A program made the translations under genes and the position numbers. Shown one piece after another: positions 23,601 through 41,891 of a stretch of 64,000 nucleotides of DNA. The notes under the pieces are model-generated. The model saw only the letters and a program-made list of their open reading frames with translations, was not told where the DNA came from and searched no databases. The DNA is from Hypomesus transpacificus (lineage: Eukaryota; Chordata; Actinopteri; Osmeriformes; Osmeridae), in NCBI RefSeq assembly GCF_021917145.1, contig NC_061063.1:3447971-3511970 (forward strand). The letters run 5' to 3'. Within the stretch, counting starts at the first letter, position 1. Each line of letters starts with the position of its first letter.

Positions 23601-25129
23601 ATTGTCGAAGTCACGAATGACCTGTGGAAGTCAAAGGTTTCTGATAGCCAAGGTCAAGGACGTCATTCTGCCACAAACCAATTAAACATAATTTGACAAA
23701 AATGTACATCTTACGTTTCGCTGAGGAGCATAAGTCATAACACTATTCATACATTTGTATTTGGCACAACCGTATCAGTGTCTACTGTCACCTTATCCTC
23801 CTGTGAAACTTGAGATTGGGCGCCCGTTTATGGCCGAGCGAACTCACTGCAAGTCCCTCACACTTTAGTCTGAGAGATCATACGTTTGAAACCATCCATG
23901 ATTTTTCGAAACACACATTGCGTGTAGTGTTCTGTATAAAGAGGGGCAATTTCTCGAGCAAGTCTCTGATCCTACATTTGAAGTCTTGCATTGTGTTCTG
24001 TGGACATAGTACATGTAACGGCTGTGTACATCGAATCAATCACTTTAGTGAGCAAACCGATACCGGTCAAATGGTAGGCCTAACATTTGGAGCCCACCCA
24101 AAGCACAGACAAGGCCAGTGGGAGAGGGTGATCTGATATGTTCCAGAACTATTCTGAACCCAGCAGGCGCTTCCTATCCCCAGACGTCATCAATGCTCAC
24201 CCCGTCTGAACCCTTGACCAGCTTTGGCTGTAGGAAGTCCAATCTGGTTCACTGCCTGAAAGCTCAATAGTGCCAACTCCCAAAAAACATTCTTGACCTG
24301 TATGGGGGGAATGATAATAACCTATGATATTTGCGGGGTGAAAGAGGGGAATTGATTCAATTGATCGCGTAGTCACCCCACAAGGGTGAGCGTTCACCAA
24401 GGTTATGAAAAGGCGGCCATTTTGTGGCCGCAACGTTGGTTTGACACCAGCTGCGGTGAGAAGGAGAAGGATTAATTGAGCCAATAGAGCTGGTGGGTCA
24501 CAAGAGGAGCTGGGTGAGTAGACACACAGATTTGGGAGTTTGGCCAGGATGGCGGGATGGAGACGAAGGGGACGGCTCATGGGGCATCCCCCTGCTCCTT
24601 TGCGATAAGCCGGACACCAGCAGACATCTCGAATCGTAAAGAAAAACGAAAAACATTTTAAATTGGAATTGTTAGTTCCATGTGAAGTCGAGTCAAGGAG
24701 CGGACCCTTATTTTGTTAACGTCTTGTGGTGCTGTTGAGGTCCAGGTCTCCAGTCCTTCTGATAAAAGCACGCGGTCGGTGGCTCCACTGAAAGGCCGGG
24801 AGGTGCAGAGTGGTGAGTTGCATCAGCCAAATGAATTGTCATGACGCAGATCATGCGTGAAATGAGCTGCGGATTCCAGCGTGTGGTTGCAAATGGTCTT
24901 ATTACTATTCCCCCCCCCCAACCCCTCCACCCCTATCTTCTGGCATTTGTCCTGTGTGGTAAACTATCTCAAACTGTTTCGTCCGGATCAAAGGGAGGGC
25001 TTCGATGGCCTGTATGCGTGTACATGAAGGCATCTGTGGTAGGCGATTTTCTGTTTATTGTTTTTGGGGGAGGGTTAGGGGGTGCAAAGGAAGAGGAGGA
25101 CATTTTTGCGTGTGCTCTGATGTGATCGA

Positions 25130-26390
25130 CAGGCAGCCGTGGCGTGTTCATAAAGAAAATGGTGTGTGGGTGGGGGGATGGGCAGAGGGGGAATTAAGGG
25201 TTGGCATTATGACAGGGTAGCGTGTCAGGAGAGGGCTGTCGTCCTTTTCCTGCTCTCTCAATCTCTTCCCCCCCCCCCCCTCCCCCTTCCTTCCTCACCC
25301 TCACGCCACACATAGCCACACGCACACACGATAGCGCATAGTCGTACGCACGCATATACACGCTACCGTTACCGTCACAAACGCACTTTTTACGCAAAAC
25401 CGGACCCATATAAATGCGTCAATGAAAAAATAAAAATAAAATGAAGCCGTCAGCTGTCAGTACCTTAAAGGGGCCCTAGAAAAGCGTATGTTTATTTTTA
25501 CATCGAGGGAGGGGAAAAAAAGAGGCATACTTTTTTGGGTAATGGGGGGAGGGGTACAGGAGGTGGGAGGGGTCGTTTATGCACTTCTTTGTGGTGTGGC
25601 ACAGCTGTAGTAGAATGCCGGAGAAGGGGAGGAGCAGTGGGGGGGCGACGAGGCGGCGGTGGGGGGGGGCGTACAAAAGACCGTCTTATGCTGGCATGGC
25701 CTCTTAAATCTCAGTGGTGGTTTTTTTGGGGGGTGGGAGAGGGGTGGGGGGTTAGAGGCCCCCCTTTTCTTGCCCCTTCGTCCCTTACTGTCCCTTGGAT
25801 CCCGACGCTACTTGTAACAATTTACAATCCGAGTGCGTCTGGGTGTAGGGCAGCATTGCTGTGGAATCCCTGAGTATCAACGGTGGCACGATGTTCGGAA
25901 CTCTGCCCAGGGTGGGTGAGGAGGGGGCTGGGTGGGGGCGGGGTCTGGTTGAGGAAAATAGTGATTTAAGTTCAAGTAGGATATGGCAGTATTCCCTCCC
26001 TCCCCCCCCCCCCCTTTCCCTACACCTTTATTTCTCTATCTCTGGCTTTTTCTGTCTTCCCCCACTCTCAACATCCCTCTCTGTCTTCATGTCCCAGAGC
26101 TGCTGCTGTGGTGCCTGGCACAGTGCCCAAAGCCGTGAGTCTGTCATGGAGTGTGCGTGTGCAGATTTCTGTGAAAGGAGGGTTGTGGGAGGGAGAGAGG
26201 GAGAGAGGGAGGGTGGGTGGAGGTAGGAGGGAGTGGGGGGTGTAGGGAGGAGAGGGGTTGAAGAGAAATAGTCTGGCTTGTGTAGCAGCTGACTGAAACA
26301 GTCTTTATATTATGTAAAGGCGGACGGGGTAGCAGTGGGGGGTGGGGTGGGTGTCAGAGGGGCGTAGGAGGGGTTGGGGGGGGGGCGGAT
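25130..26390 (+). other. G-run-rich block with quadruplex potential
   Basis: The plus strand carries many runs of four to nine G, for example near 25170, 25545-25570, 25625-25670, 25725-25750, 25920-25945 and 26335-26385. A few opposite C runs occur at 25267-25285 and 26001-26014. This G-over-C asymmetry is unlike the flanks. Closely spaced G runs can fold into G-quadruplexes. The block lies in the inferred first intron of gatad2b; function is unknown. Confidence 0.6.
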
Positions 26391-26620
26391 ACAGTGACTG
26401 ACGCGCACCACAGCGCCAGCTCTGATTGGCCGGCCGAGGCCATTGTTGGCTGTGCGCGTGGCCGTGCTCCCTTTTCTCTCTGGCTCTCATTAGAGGTGGG
26501 ACGCTTGCCTTGAAGGTTGCAGGGGTGTCTCTTTCTTTTCACGGAACGGAGAGCGTGCGCTCGCTGCAGTCATCCCGACGAGGCGCAGCAGCGTTTAGAG
26601 GCGTGCTTATCTGCAGGCCC
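26390..26620. promoter_or_regulatory. CpG-rich patch, possible second promoter or enhancer
   Basis: Immediately after the G-rich block there are many CG dinucleotides, an ATTGG (inverted CCAAT) near 26424, and CCATTGTTGG near 26440, which resembles a SOX site. It could be an alternative gatad2b promoter or an intronic enhancer. No clear donor-terminated exon was identified, so the call is tentative. Confidence 0.3.
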
Positions 26621-27202
26621 ATGGAAGGTTCTCTCATTGAGGGGTGTTATGTTATCATGGAGATTCTTCAATGTTAACGAGACCGCTCGAGATATCGAGA
26701 CGATAATATTGAGATGTAGCAAAATGACGGGCTGGAAATAGATTAAAATGTGCCAGCAAGAGTTAGATAATATGAGAGATGAGGGGAAACGATAGACCGA
26801 CACCACTAGGAATAATCCGTTAATAGGGAAGTGATTAAGCGATAAAGGGGCCATTTAAATCTCTTAGAATTCCAGTAGCGCATGCTCATGCTGCTACATG
26901 ACATTATGCTGAGTTAGAGCGAGTCCGACGGGCTTCATTAATTGTCGGTCGGTCACCACACGTGGTTCAGGTGAGCTGTTTTTTGATGGCTCAGCTTTTC
27001 CAAAAGTGTGTCGGAAGTGGAGAAAAGAACCACAACACCGCAAAATGACTCCTGAAATATCAATTGTTGGTGTTTTGACAGTGTGGTCAAACTAGAACCA
27101 TGACATTTGATGTGTCGAAAGGATGTTGCTTATTCCCAGCTCGATCACATTGACTGGAGAAACAGAATAGGGTCCCTCTGTACAATAAGTAGACTAACTC
27201 AC

Positions 27203-27382
27203 AGGGAGTCAGGTGGCTGAACGGTGAGGGAATCGGGCTAGTATTCTGAAGGTTGCCAGATCGATTCCCGGCCGTGTCAATTGACGTTGTGTCCTTGGAC
27301 AAGGCACTTCACCCTACTTGCCCTGTACTTACTGTAAGTCGCTCTGGATAAGAGCGTCTGCTAAATGACTAAATGTAAATGT
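27203..27382 (+). mobile_element. tRNA-derived SINE
   Basis: The head contains a pol III A box (TGGCTGAACGG at 27214-27224) and a B box (AGATCGATTCC at 27258-27268) spaced as in a tRNA. The body then carries the widespread teleost SINE segment TTGGACAAGGCACTTCACCC, and the tail the LINE-derived GTCGCTCTGGATAAGAGCGT with short AAATGTAAATGT repeats. The architecture is typical of fish V- and Deu-type or L2-mobilised SINEs. The acceptor stem of a true tRNA is lacking. Confidence 0.85.
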
Positions 27383-28110
27383 AGCTCCACAGACTTGAAC
27401 CAAACCAGCCAATGTCAACAACACTAGCACCCCAATCATATCCTGGGCATATGTTACTAGATGATGCACCAAGGACCGTCTGATGATCTGAATTGGTAGA
27501 ATTCAGTATTGCCAGGTGAAGGTGCTTAAACAGTGTGAAATCGAATTCTGGTGCGAGGAAATGAGATCACAGGTATGTGCGGGCGGCGAGGCCCAGAGGC
27601 ACGCTGTGAAACAGCCTGTTCTGTTGGGTGGCTCTGCGGTGACGTGCGGTCAGAGGTCCTCCTCCAGAAGAGAGTCAGGAGACGGGGGTTCCTAGCCCTT
27701 TCATCCCATCAGACGCGTAGACACCATCTTTGTGCAGTCAGGTACACAACAGACTCCATCGCTCAAACTGACAGAAGACAGCGTTTACAGTCTAGTGCCT
27801 GCGAGCCTTTCTCCACTTCCAGATGAACCGGGTCAAGAATATCAGGCGGGATACGGAACGTTGTTCAACCACAAACAGCATCAGAAAACGGAGCCCAAAA
27901 AGATTCTAATCCGTACCGGCACATGAACCCCTATCTTAACAACCTGGCACGACGCGCTCCACAACATTCGCGAACAGACGGGTACCTCAAGACTGACTGG
28001 CTAACGCTGGATCAAGGTGTCTGCGTCCGCCAACTTGAAGAGAACGTCAACATTTAGCGGCAGATATACCAGCGATGTGCCTTGCGTGTGTTTTGAAGTG
28101 AGGCCGCAGG

Positions 28111-28597
28111 CATCCTCTGATGGTCTCTAGCCTCATCCTCTGCTGGTCTCCTGCCTCATCCTCTGCTAGTCTCCAGCCTCATCCTCTGCTGGTCTCCAGC
28201 CTCATCCTCTGCTAGTCTCCAGCCTCATCCTCTGCTGGTCTCCAGCCTCATCCTCTGCTGGTCTCCAACCTCATCCTCTGCTAGTCTCCAGCCTCATCCT
28301 CTGCTGGTCTCCAGCCTCATCCTCTGCTGGTCTCCAGCCTCATCCTCTGCTGGTCTCCAGCCTCATCCTCTGCTGGTCTCCAGCCTCATCCTCTGCTGGT
28401 CTCCAGCCTCATCCTCTGCTGGTCTCCAGCCTCATCCTCTGCTAGTCTCCAGCCTCATCCTCTGCTGGTCTCCAGCCTCATCCTCTGCTGGTCTCCAGCC
28501 TCATCCTCTGCTAGTCTCCAGCCTCATCCTCTGCTAGTCTCCAGCCTCATCCTCTGCTGGTCTCCAGCCTCATCCTCTGCTGGTCTCCAGCCTCGTC
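28111..28597. repeat. 23-bp minisatellite, about 21 copies
   Basis: The unit CTGGTCTCCAGCCTCATCCTCTG repeats in tandem with few variants, mostly CTGG versus CTAG at one position, and one C-to-A change near 28267. The first unit is diverged. The unit length is not a multiple of three and it lies in the inferred intron 1 of gatad2b, so it is not coding. Low divergence between units suggests recent expansion and probable length polymorphism. Confidence 0.95.
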
Positions 28598-29360
28598 GGA
28601 CTGTTGGTGCAGTGTGCTCGCACGCGCATCACCGCGAGGCTCCTCTGTCATCTGTTAAGTGAGAACGAGATTGGCTGGTCGTGCACATTGTCTCAACATG
28701 GAGAGAGAGAGGGAAGGCTGTTCCTCAGACCACTGCCTTATCGACGCTATAAGATGTGCTCTGATGCACTGCAAAGGGAAACGCGTCTTCATAAAATGGG
28801 TCTCGAACCAAAGGTTTATTACAGATTCATGACACTGCAATACGTCCGAAGGGGAGAACACAGTCAGCATATTAACAGCAATGACCTGGTCCTACAATAC
28901 ATAAAAAACATGACAAAGGTATGCGCTGTAAAGGTAGGCGCCGGTATTTACATGAACATTTGACACATTTCATCTGTTCCTATGTATTTGGATCCCTGGT
29001 GAGTTAGCTTGTCAAGTAGGGATGTTGTGGCTGTTGTTCAGTTCATGTCTGTGTCATGTCCTGTTTTGACCGTGATATGTTGTGATCCGTTTGTCAAGCA
29101 GTCTGTGGTGACCTTTTTTTTCTGTTAACCACAATACATGGCGCCTCTTTTGTTTTTACCTGAGAGGAAAAAGGCTCTGTCTGCAGTGAGACACCATCTC
29201 CAGTGGGCTAACCGATGCAGACATTTGCGCACAGCCCCACCTGATAGTAATGCACTTAATCTGAAGCTGGCCATTCGCTCTGACTGGAATACAAATGGAT
29301 CCAGTTGACAAGCAGTTGCCACAGGAGAAAAAAGCCAGTGCTGTCTTTCTGGTCTATGTT

Positions 29361-29482
29361 AGTGTGTGTGTGTGTGTGTGTGTAGCCAATACCTCCACAC
29401 CTCGCCCCGGGCCGTGTAACTACCCATCCAAGCGTACGTAACCTAAAGCGACTAGCACACACACACACACACACGCACACAC
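29361..29482. repeat. GT tract followed by CA tract
   Basis: A GT run at 29361-29383 and a CA run at 29455-29482 lie 70 bp apart in opposite sense, so they could pair as a weak hairpin. Both are simple microsatellites. Confidence 0.8.
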
Positions 29483-30622
29483 GGACGACCGTTTAGATGG
29501 CCTGTACATGACACATGGTCAAACCCAAGCCGACACTCGTGTGCACACAATTGAACTGGGGAGGCATGTGACCTCACAGTCATATGTTCCCCACAAACCC
29601 AAACATACATCCGGTTGTGGGATCCCTAATCCCAGTCGCGGAGGACTTGGTGTAGGGTCCACAGCAACCTGCTTCAGAAGCCACGAACTCGGCCAGCATT
29701 GTGCAGATGGAGAAGCTGCTCTCGCATGAATAGAGAGCCTCATGCATAATCCTGTCGTACTCAAGTCTACGACCTATTACTGTGCTGTTATGAGGGCCTT
29801 TTTTTGCTTCGTCATTTCCCCATTGAGCTGGCATTTCTGCCAACGCCATCTGATTGGTCCGTCGCTCGATCGTCCTACCGACTCCAACCAGTCACATGAC
29901 GGGAGCTGATGTGTTTGGGTTAAGAGTTCCCTGGTTGCCATCCAACCCAAGTCTTCCTCGTGGGTACTAATAGTTGCTATGCACGCACAGTGGAAGCAGG
30001 CAGGAATGCTTTCCCCAATTAGGTATCAGTAGGATTACTGCTTCATGTGCTATCGCTGACTCAGTGTTTAACCCACTTTCTCTCAAATGTAGCCTACTTA
30101 ACCGCCACCGATGCTATTTAGTCATCTTTGTTACAGTTTCTCGGGTCAGTGCTCAGTGACAGTCATCTGATTCAAAGTGACGTCGGCTAATAGGCATGCG
30201 CCATTCCACTCAAATGGGGGGATGGGTGTCTGGCAGGAGAATCCCCTTATCGCAGACCCTGGGCTCTCCTGTGTTTTGCGTCCCAAGCCGTGTGTCGCTC
30301 AAGGAGGGAATGTGGGCCGCTATCAAGCGGTGGAATGGGAGTGTTATCAAGACAGAATGGTTCTGTAGTTAATCATCTGGTGGACCTCCGACAGGCTGGG
30401 TTGCTTATCCAAGGCAGTAGGTGGTGAGGATGTGGGGGCGATGACACTATTGCACTCCTTCCTCCTCCACACACACACGCACGCGCACACACACACGCGC
30501 ACGTGTTCACACAGTCACTCTGACACGTCGGAAGAAACACAAAGTGTACACGTGAACTCCTAAAACAGCAGGACATTTTGAGTTGTTCAACGTCTACGCG
30601 TGGTAATGCGTACCATGCTTAA

Positions 30623-36128
<5,506 letters not shown>

Positions 36129-39100
36129 GCTCCCCCCCCCCACCCACCACAATGCCCTTACTCCCCCAAATCCCCACCCTACAAGGACACCCCTCACCTG
36201 CCCCTCATGAGAAAACCCCCCTGACACCCCCTCCCCCATCGCATGCAGTGCCTGTCCGTGTGCCTACCTAACTGACCCGTGAGAACCACACAATCAGCCA
36301 GACAAAAGAAACCGCGCTGTCAGTGCACCGCAAGCTTTCTATAGCAAAATACTCTTCTCGCAGAAATCGTATTGGTTAGTGCTACTATTGTTGAAGTTGT
36401 TAGTGCTCATTATTATTATTATAACTACCATTATTGATTCAGTTACTCTTACTATTATGCTTATTGTTATGCTTAGTAGTGTTTCTTTTTTTTCGTTAAG
36501 GAGGGGTTACACAATTGCAGGATTGCTTTAGGTTTGGTTAGATTTTCTTTTAGGGTCTCAACCCTTAATATTCTCCATAAGGGTTCTTTATTGTCAGGCT
36601 TTTTGAAGTCATCAACTCCTGTAATGGACTGGTTTCTAATGACATTTTTACACAGGAAAGAGACAAACACACTTCTATTACAGAAACATCCAAAAGAACC
36701 GGATTGAACTGGTCTAAAACATTTGAGCGGACCAACCACCAGGATGGATCCTAGCTAGATAGTCTAACTTTGTTTGACAGTGTTAATTGAATTTGAACTT
36801 GAAGACAGAATTGACACCAGAGTGGATAAGTGGGCACTAAGGAGCAGTTAGAAAAGAAGAAAAAAAATCAATGAACTAAGCCCAGGAAAGTCTCCTGTTC
36901 TACCCAGTGGGACCTGCTGAGACACCGGAGGGGCCATGGCCTTGGCTTGCAGAGATGAGCGAGGAGATTTCTGCCCCTATTGCCCCATCTCGCTACTCAG
37001 CACTGACTGCATAATGGGGCCACAAAAGCTGTCCCCAATATCACCTGTTGCCCCCTCAATGCCTTCGCTTTCAGAGTATGCAGAGACTTGAACCCTTTCT
37101 ACTCAACTGTTCCTTGTGGTACCATGTATTTTTAAGAGGGCATGTGAAACTGCCCCTGACCACAGACTGGATAACATTTTTTGTTTTCATTTCTTTGTTT
37201 TAGGGCTTTCCTAAATGATGTTTTCTTTTTTGCGGCGTCTCTTGTTGAATTGGCGGCATATCTGAGAGGTACTTGCCCCTGGAGACGATAATGATGAAAA
37301 TTGCAAAAACAGATGAAAACTATTCAAATATCTATATGGATAATATATAGATGCCTAGCTTGAGAATAAATTAGATGGACATGGATAATATCTATAATGG
37401 GAGAGACATGGATCAATCACCGTGTATAGGCAATGAGTTGCCTCATTCTCGAGGAGCACTTTTTAGTATCAATTCAAAACGGTTGTTCAAGAGAGAGTTG
37501 GGAGAGATATCGATATAAGATTTTTAAATGTACAAGAAAACATTTCCTATTACAGTAACTGCTTCATGCTTTCAGACGTACCTGTTTTTATGTGATTTAT
37601 TTTGTATTTTTTTACCCCCATTCACTTTTTTGACATTTGACAAAAGCATGATTTAATAACCTTGTCAATGTTAACACATCCCTGCTACTTCAAAGCAATG
37701 ACTGTTCATTTCTTTCATCTTTTTGGTAGTCTCTTATGGAGTCTCTTGAATCTACAGGTTATATTTAAGCAGTGTTCAGTCCATGTGCAGTATTACATCG
37801 AGAGACATACCAGAGGAAGTTAGAAGGATATGGTTTAAGGCTAGACGGCTATTAGTTTGTTCAAAATTTTGCATTGCAGATTTAGTTGTTCGTTCAGTTA
37901 TTTTCAGCAGTTGTATTGGCTCTAACCACTTCATCTTTTTGTTATGCAGTCAATGAAACCTTTTTGGCTCAAAAATGTAGTTACTAGACTGATGCCTCCT
38001 ATAGCACATGAGGCACATGTTTTTGGTACTTACGATTGTTGAATCTGGGACACAACTTCTGTGCAGATGTAAAACCAAAGGACTATGGAAAGGTTCATGG
38101 AAACTGCAATAATATTGGCACTTAATGTCTACTCACTCACATACTGTACCTTTTGAAGACCCCCAGTCAAATGAACTAGTCTGCTGGTGTGCTAATAGTG
38201 TTTTGTCATTGTTTTGCAACCAGAAAAAACAACAACTAAAAAACTATGTTTTAGGACAATGTTGCAGGTAATACAGGTTAAATACTGTATAATACAGGAA
38301 AAAAAATTACGATACTACCTTGGATTGTATTTGCAGGTGCAAATGTGTAATTGATGTAACGTACGTCACCTTATCCACATATATTATTTGCTTCAAAACT
38401 GGAATTGTATATCAAAATCATTTCTCTCTCTTACTCTCTCTTGCAGACTGAGATGCATATTTGTAACTTCAATTTGTTTAGTTTTTCAAATGTCAACTCT
38501 TAGAATTTTCAAATGTAATTTTTTTCTGATGTCAATATTAAGTTAATCTTAAAAGTTATTTTGTTTGTTATGAAGTTAAAAAAAATCAAACATATTCAAA
38601 CAAAATTGTATCGACTAAAAGAAAAATGACACTATTTGCTATGTCAAAAGTAATAATGACTTGTACATAAGCTTTTTTCCTCCCTTGGATTGAAAAAAAA
38701 AGACATTTAAATGGTTGTATATTGTGTAGAAAAGCAAACAAAAAGCCATGAATATTGTGAAGCTTGTCATTTCGTTTTGTGATCACTGTGTATTATTGTG
38801 TAACAAATGTGCAAAATGTATGGGATTATTGTTCTTTACTTTCTTTTAGGTGCATTTTTTTACCCATTTTCTTTTCTTTTTTTTCTTTTGTATTTTTTTT
38901 TGTGATTAGTGTCTGCAGGAAAAGTGATCTTTGTTCTGGTGAAAAGTTTGATCTATTCCACAGGTTTACTTTGGTGTTTTTTGAGAACAGAGGTGTTTTT
39001 CTGTCTTTTCTTTTTGTTTTGTTACACAAGCCCACCCCCTTTCCAAAATGGATGTGGCATGGATCAAACTACCGTCAGTATTATCCGCATCTCATTGTGA

Positions 39101-39955
39101 GAGAATTCACTTTTGTATACAAACGGTGAATGCTTTTTCAGCTATAAATTGGGCTGCAGTGCTACCTGCACGAATGTCCCATTGTTTTACATTTTCTTGC
39201 ACCAGTTGTCAACATGAAAATGGATGGGAAAAGTTCTGCCACCATACATATTTTGATCTTGAAGCAGATGGATCTAAATTAATTATTGCTTGCTGCCTGC
39301 TTCAATGAGATTTGAATAATTTGACAATACTGACACTGTTAAAGTTGTTAACCTGCATGGGGTATTAAACATGACCTGGGGGACTGATCACATTTCCTTG
39401 CTATACAAATGTATTACGTTGTATTAGTGATATAATTTCCTAATGACATATTAGCTATTGTTGCAAATACAGGGAACGTTTTTGAAGGGGTGGGTGGGTA
39501 ATATAATCGCAAATCATTTTCTAAATTTAAAATTGAAATGTTGAAGGTTTTTTATTGAATAAACTACAAATCCTCAGTTTAAACATTTGCATAATTTCGA
39601 TATTGTAAATTGAGTTTGTGGGAAAAAAATACTCAGTCTTTAAACTGTATCAATTGAATGAGATATGGGGTAGGAGTGGAAAATATTAAAATTAATATGA
39701 TAAGAGATTAAACGAAGTCTTTTTTGTTTTGATTTAGTCAATCCAGACCTTTTGCACATGTTCCTTGGTATTTAACTGTCTTAAAAATAAAAAAAAAGGA
39801 TAAGAAAAAAATACTATATGCTGTTTGAATACTGCCAATTGATTAATAACAATTATGCATTGACTGAAAAAATAAGCTAATTTTTGAGGAAATAACTTTG
39901 TAATATTTATCTCTTGCAAGCTATGTTTAATAAAGGATGGAACAGTTTATTTCTG
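36129..39955 (+). other. gatad2b: 3' UTR of gatad2b
   Basis: After the TGA at 36126-36128 the sequence is AT-rich and non-coding for about 3.8 kb. Candidate poly(A) signals AATAAA lie at 39558-39563 and 39929-39934. The latter gives a 3' UTR of about 3.8 kb, in line with the long UTRs of vertebrate GATAD2B. AT-rich tracts with ATTTA-type motifs suggest post-transcriptional control. The true end needs transcript data. Confidence 0.65.
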
Positions 39956-40428
39956 GAGTGTGTGACCTTTTTGGCTGTAAACAAATTTTGCCATGCCTTT
40001 TTAGTGACCCAAAGAGTATTTCTTACAGGTGTAGAAGGTGTTTTTTCAAATTTAAATAAAATGTACCCCATTAACATAACAAGACGGCTGGATTTGCAAT
40101 ATCACGGCCACGTCAGAATCCATCTTGCCAAGCTCCCAAGTTATTTGTTTTTGGACCAATCAGTGAAGTTAGCCCATGATAGACCATGGATGTTTATCCA
40201 GTCACCTACCTAGTTAATTTTGAAAGTGCCTGCATTTTTTTTAACAATTTCCAATGCTGACTTCCCAGATGGTTGTGTAACAAACCATCTTTCGAGTACG
40301 GTTAAGCAGAAGTATGAAGTGAAAGACCGTGGTCCGATTTCATTCTTTTTTTTAAACTTACAGTAGTTTATACCTTTCTCTGCTTACTACACAAACTAGT
40401 TAAAGAACAGACAGAAATACGCTTATGT
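39956..40428. other. Spacer between convergent gatad2b and nr1d2
   Basis: About 470 bp separate the presumed poly(A) sites of the two convergent genes. It contains the second copy of the dispersed repeat (40248-40296). No coding signal was seen. Confidence 0.55.
40248..40296 (+). repeat. Dispersed repeat copy 2, downstream of gatad2b
   Basis: Matches the reverse complement of 33549-33598 over about 49 bases, with a two-base gap and a handful of changes. It lies in inverted orientation to copy 1, 6.7 kb away. Confidence 0.6.
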
Positions 40429-41891
40429 TTTATTTATTTTGATATATTTATAGTATTTATATATAGAAATCTATACTGCAATGATCTTACAGAGGAAAGC
40501 AGGGTCGAGAACCACAGCGCAGCAATGTAACGCACACATGGGCAGAAGCTCTCAATAACTTAAGATAGGCATAAAAGCTGGAGGAGAGAAACTGACTGAA
40601 GTCATCCACTGACATGACACTAAACACATGGCATGGTGATGTCCTTCACATGCAAATCCACCTACAGCATTGGTAGAATCAGTAATTCATCAAATTACAA
40701 TCACATACTTGCAATATTACAATCATACTGAATGTCAATACAATCTAGCTATTTCAGAAGTCATCTACAGAACATAGATACTGGTAAATCAAGGACATTT
40801 GGACAGTTCTAGTTAAGTTTCCTTATAGTAGGGGATCACATGCTGGAGAATAACTGCTGAGCAGTTTTCCTGCAATGTATCCCCTTCCCCATCCCTGCTC
40901 TTCACAGCAATATGATGTGTACAACAATTACATGTGATTGAAATCCACATCTGACATAGCGGTGATAAACATGAATAAGTCGTCCACATTCGGGTTTTGA
41001 GATTCGATATCCATCTCCTCAGCCTGATTAGGTCCAGGTATACTGTCCCATGTCATGTGTGAAGCCCATGAATATCAACATTAACGTCTTGTAATGGAGC
41101 AGTGCCGATGGACTTCAGTTTGTTGAAAATCTTGGAAGAAAAAAAACAAACTACAGACATTTACAAAATCAGTCCCCCTTCTTCCAATGACAACTTATAG
41201 TATAGCACTAAGTAAACAGCATGAGCTAAATAACTGAAATAATTGCCAATAATTAGTTCAATACTTGCCTCTGATTTGAATCCATTCTGGTTTGTTTTGA
41301 ACAAGCATTCTCAAAAGGACATTCTTATGTCTTTCCCACTTCAGGCCATAATCTAGCAGCTTCATTCTACAAATAGTTTTCATCTTTTCATTTTAAAGAG
41401 GTGCTATGCCCTTCCAATGTGGTCATGCATTGTCAGTTAAAGCCTAGAGCTTAGATTTAAGACCAACTCCCTAAAAAATAATACAGCAACTGTGATCTCC
41501 TCATCCTATACTGGCATGTTCCCAAATGGTGAACATACACTTCAGGTAAAGACAAAGTAGAACCTCTGCTATAGAGCAGTCACATATTGCACTTACAAGT
41601 GCAAAAAGTCTACACTATAAAATAAGATGAGGTGCCTCGTTGAGAGAACATTTTCTAAACACCCAAACACAAATAAACATATACATAAACATCCTTTCTG
41701 TGTCTGTAAATGTGTGCATTACCACATAAGAGGCCTTCCGGCCCTACAGTACGATAACTTTGAAGCCCATCCCCCATTCTACCATGACACGTTTGCCCAT
41801 TAGTTTGTTTGGGGAGAAAATGTCACATGGAGTGAGGGTCTGGAATGAGAGTTTTCTTTAGCCCTGGATAGGGGGGGAGGGGGATCCAGGC
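40429..41891 (-). other. nr1d2: 3' UTR of nr1d2
   Basis: Downstream of the stop codon on the minus strand, 1.46 kb of AT-rich non-coding sequence runs to two overlapping AATAAA signals (plus-strand TTTATT at 40429-40434 and 40433-40438). No other gene is visible in this span. Confidence 0.6.

Noticed and set aside
27203-27290. Possible tRNA gene
   Set aside because: A and B boxes are present but the acceptor stem is missing and a SINE body and tail follow.
28111-28597. CRISPR-like regular repeat
   Set aside because: Units are contiguous with no unique spacers and the genome is vertebrate; it is a minisatellite.
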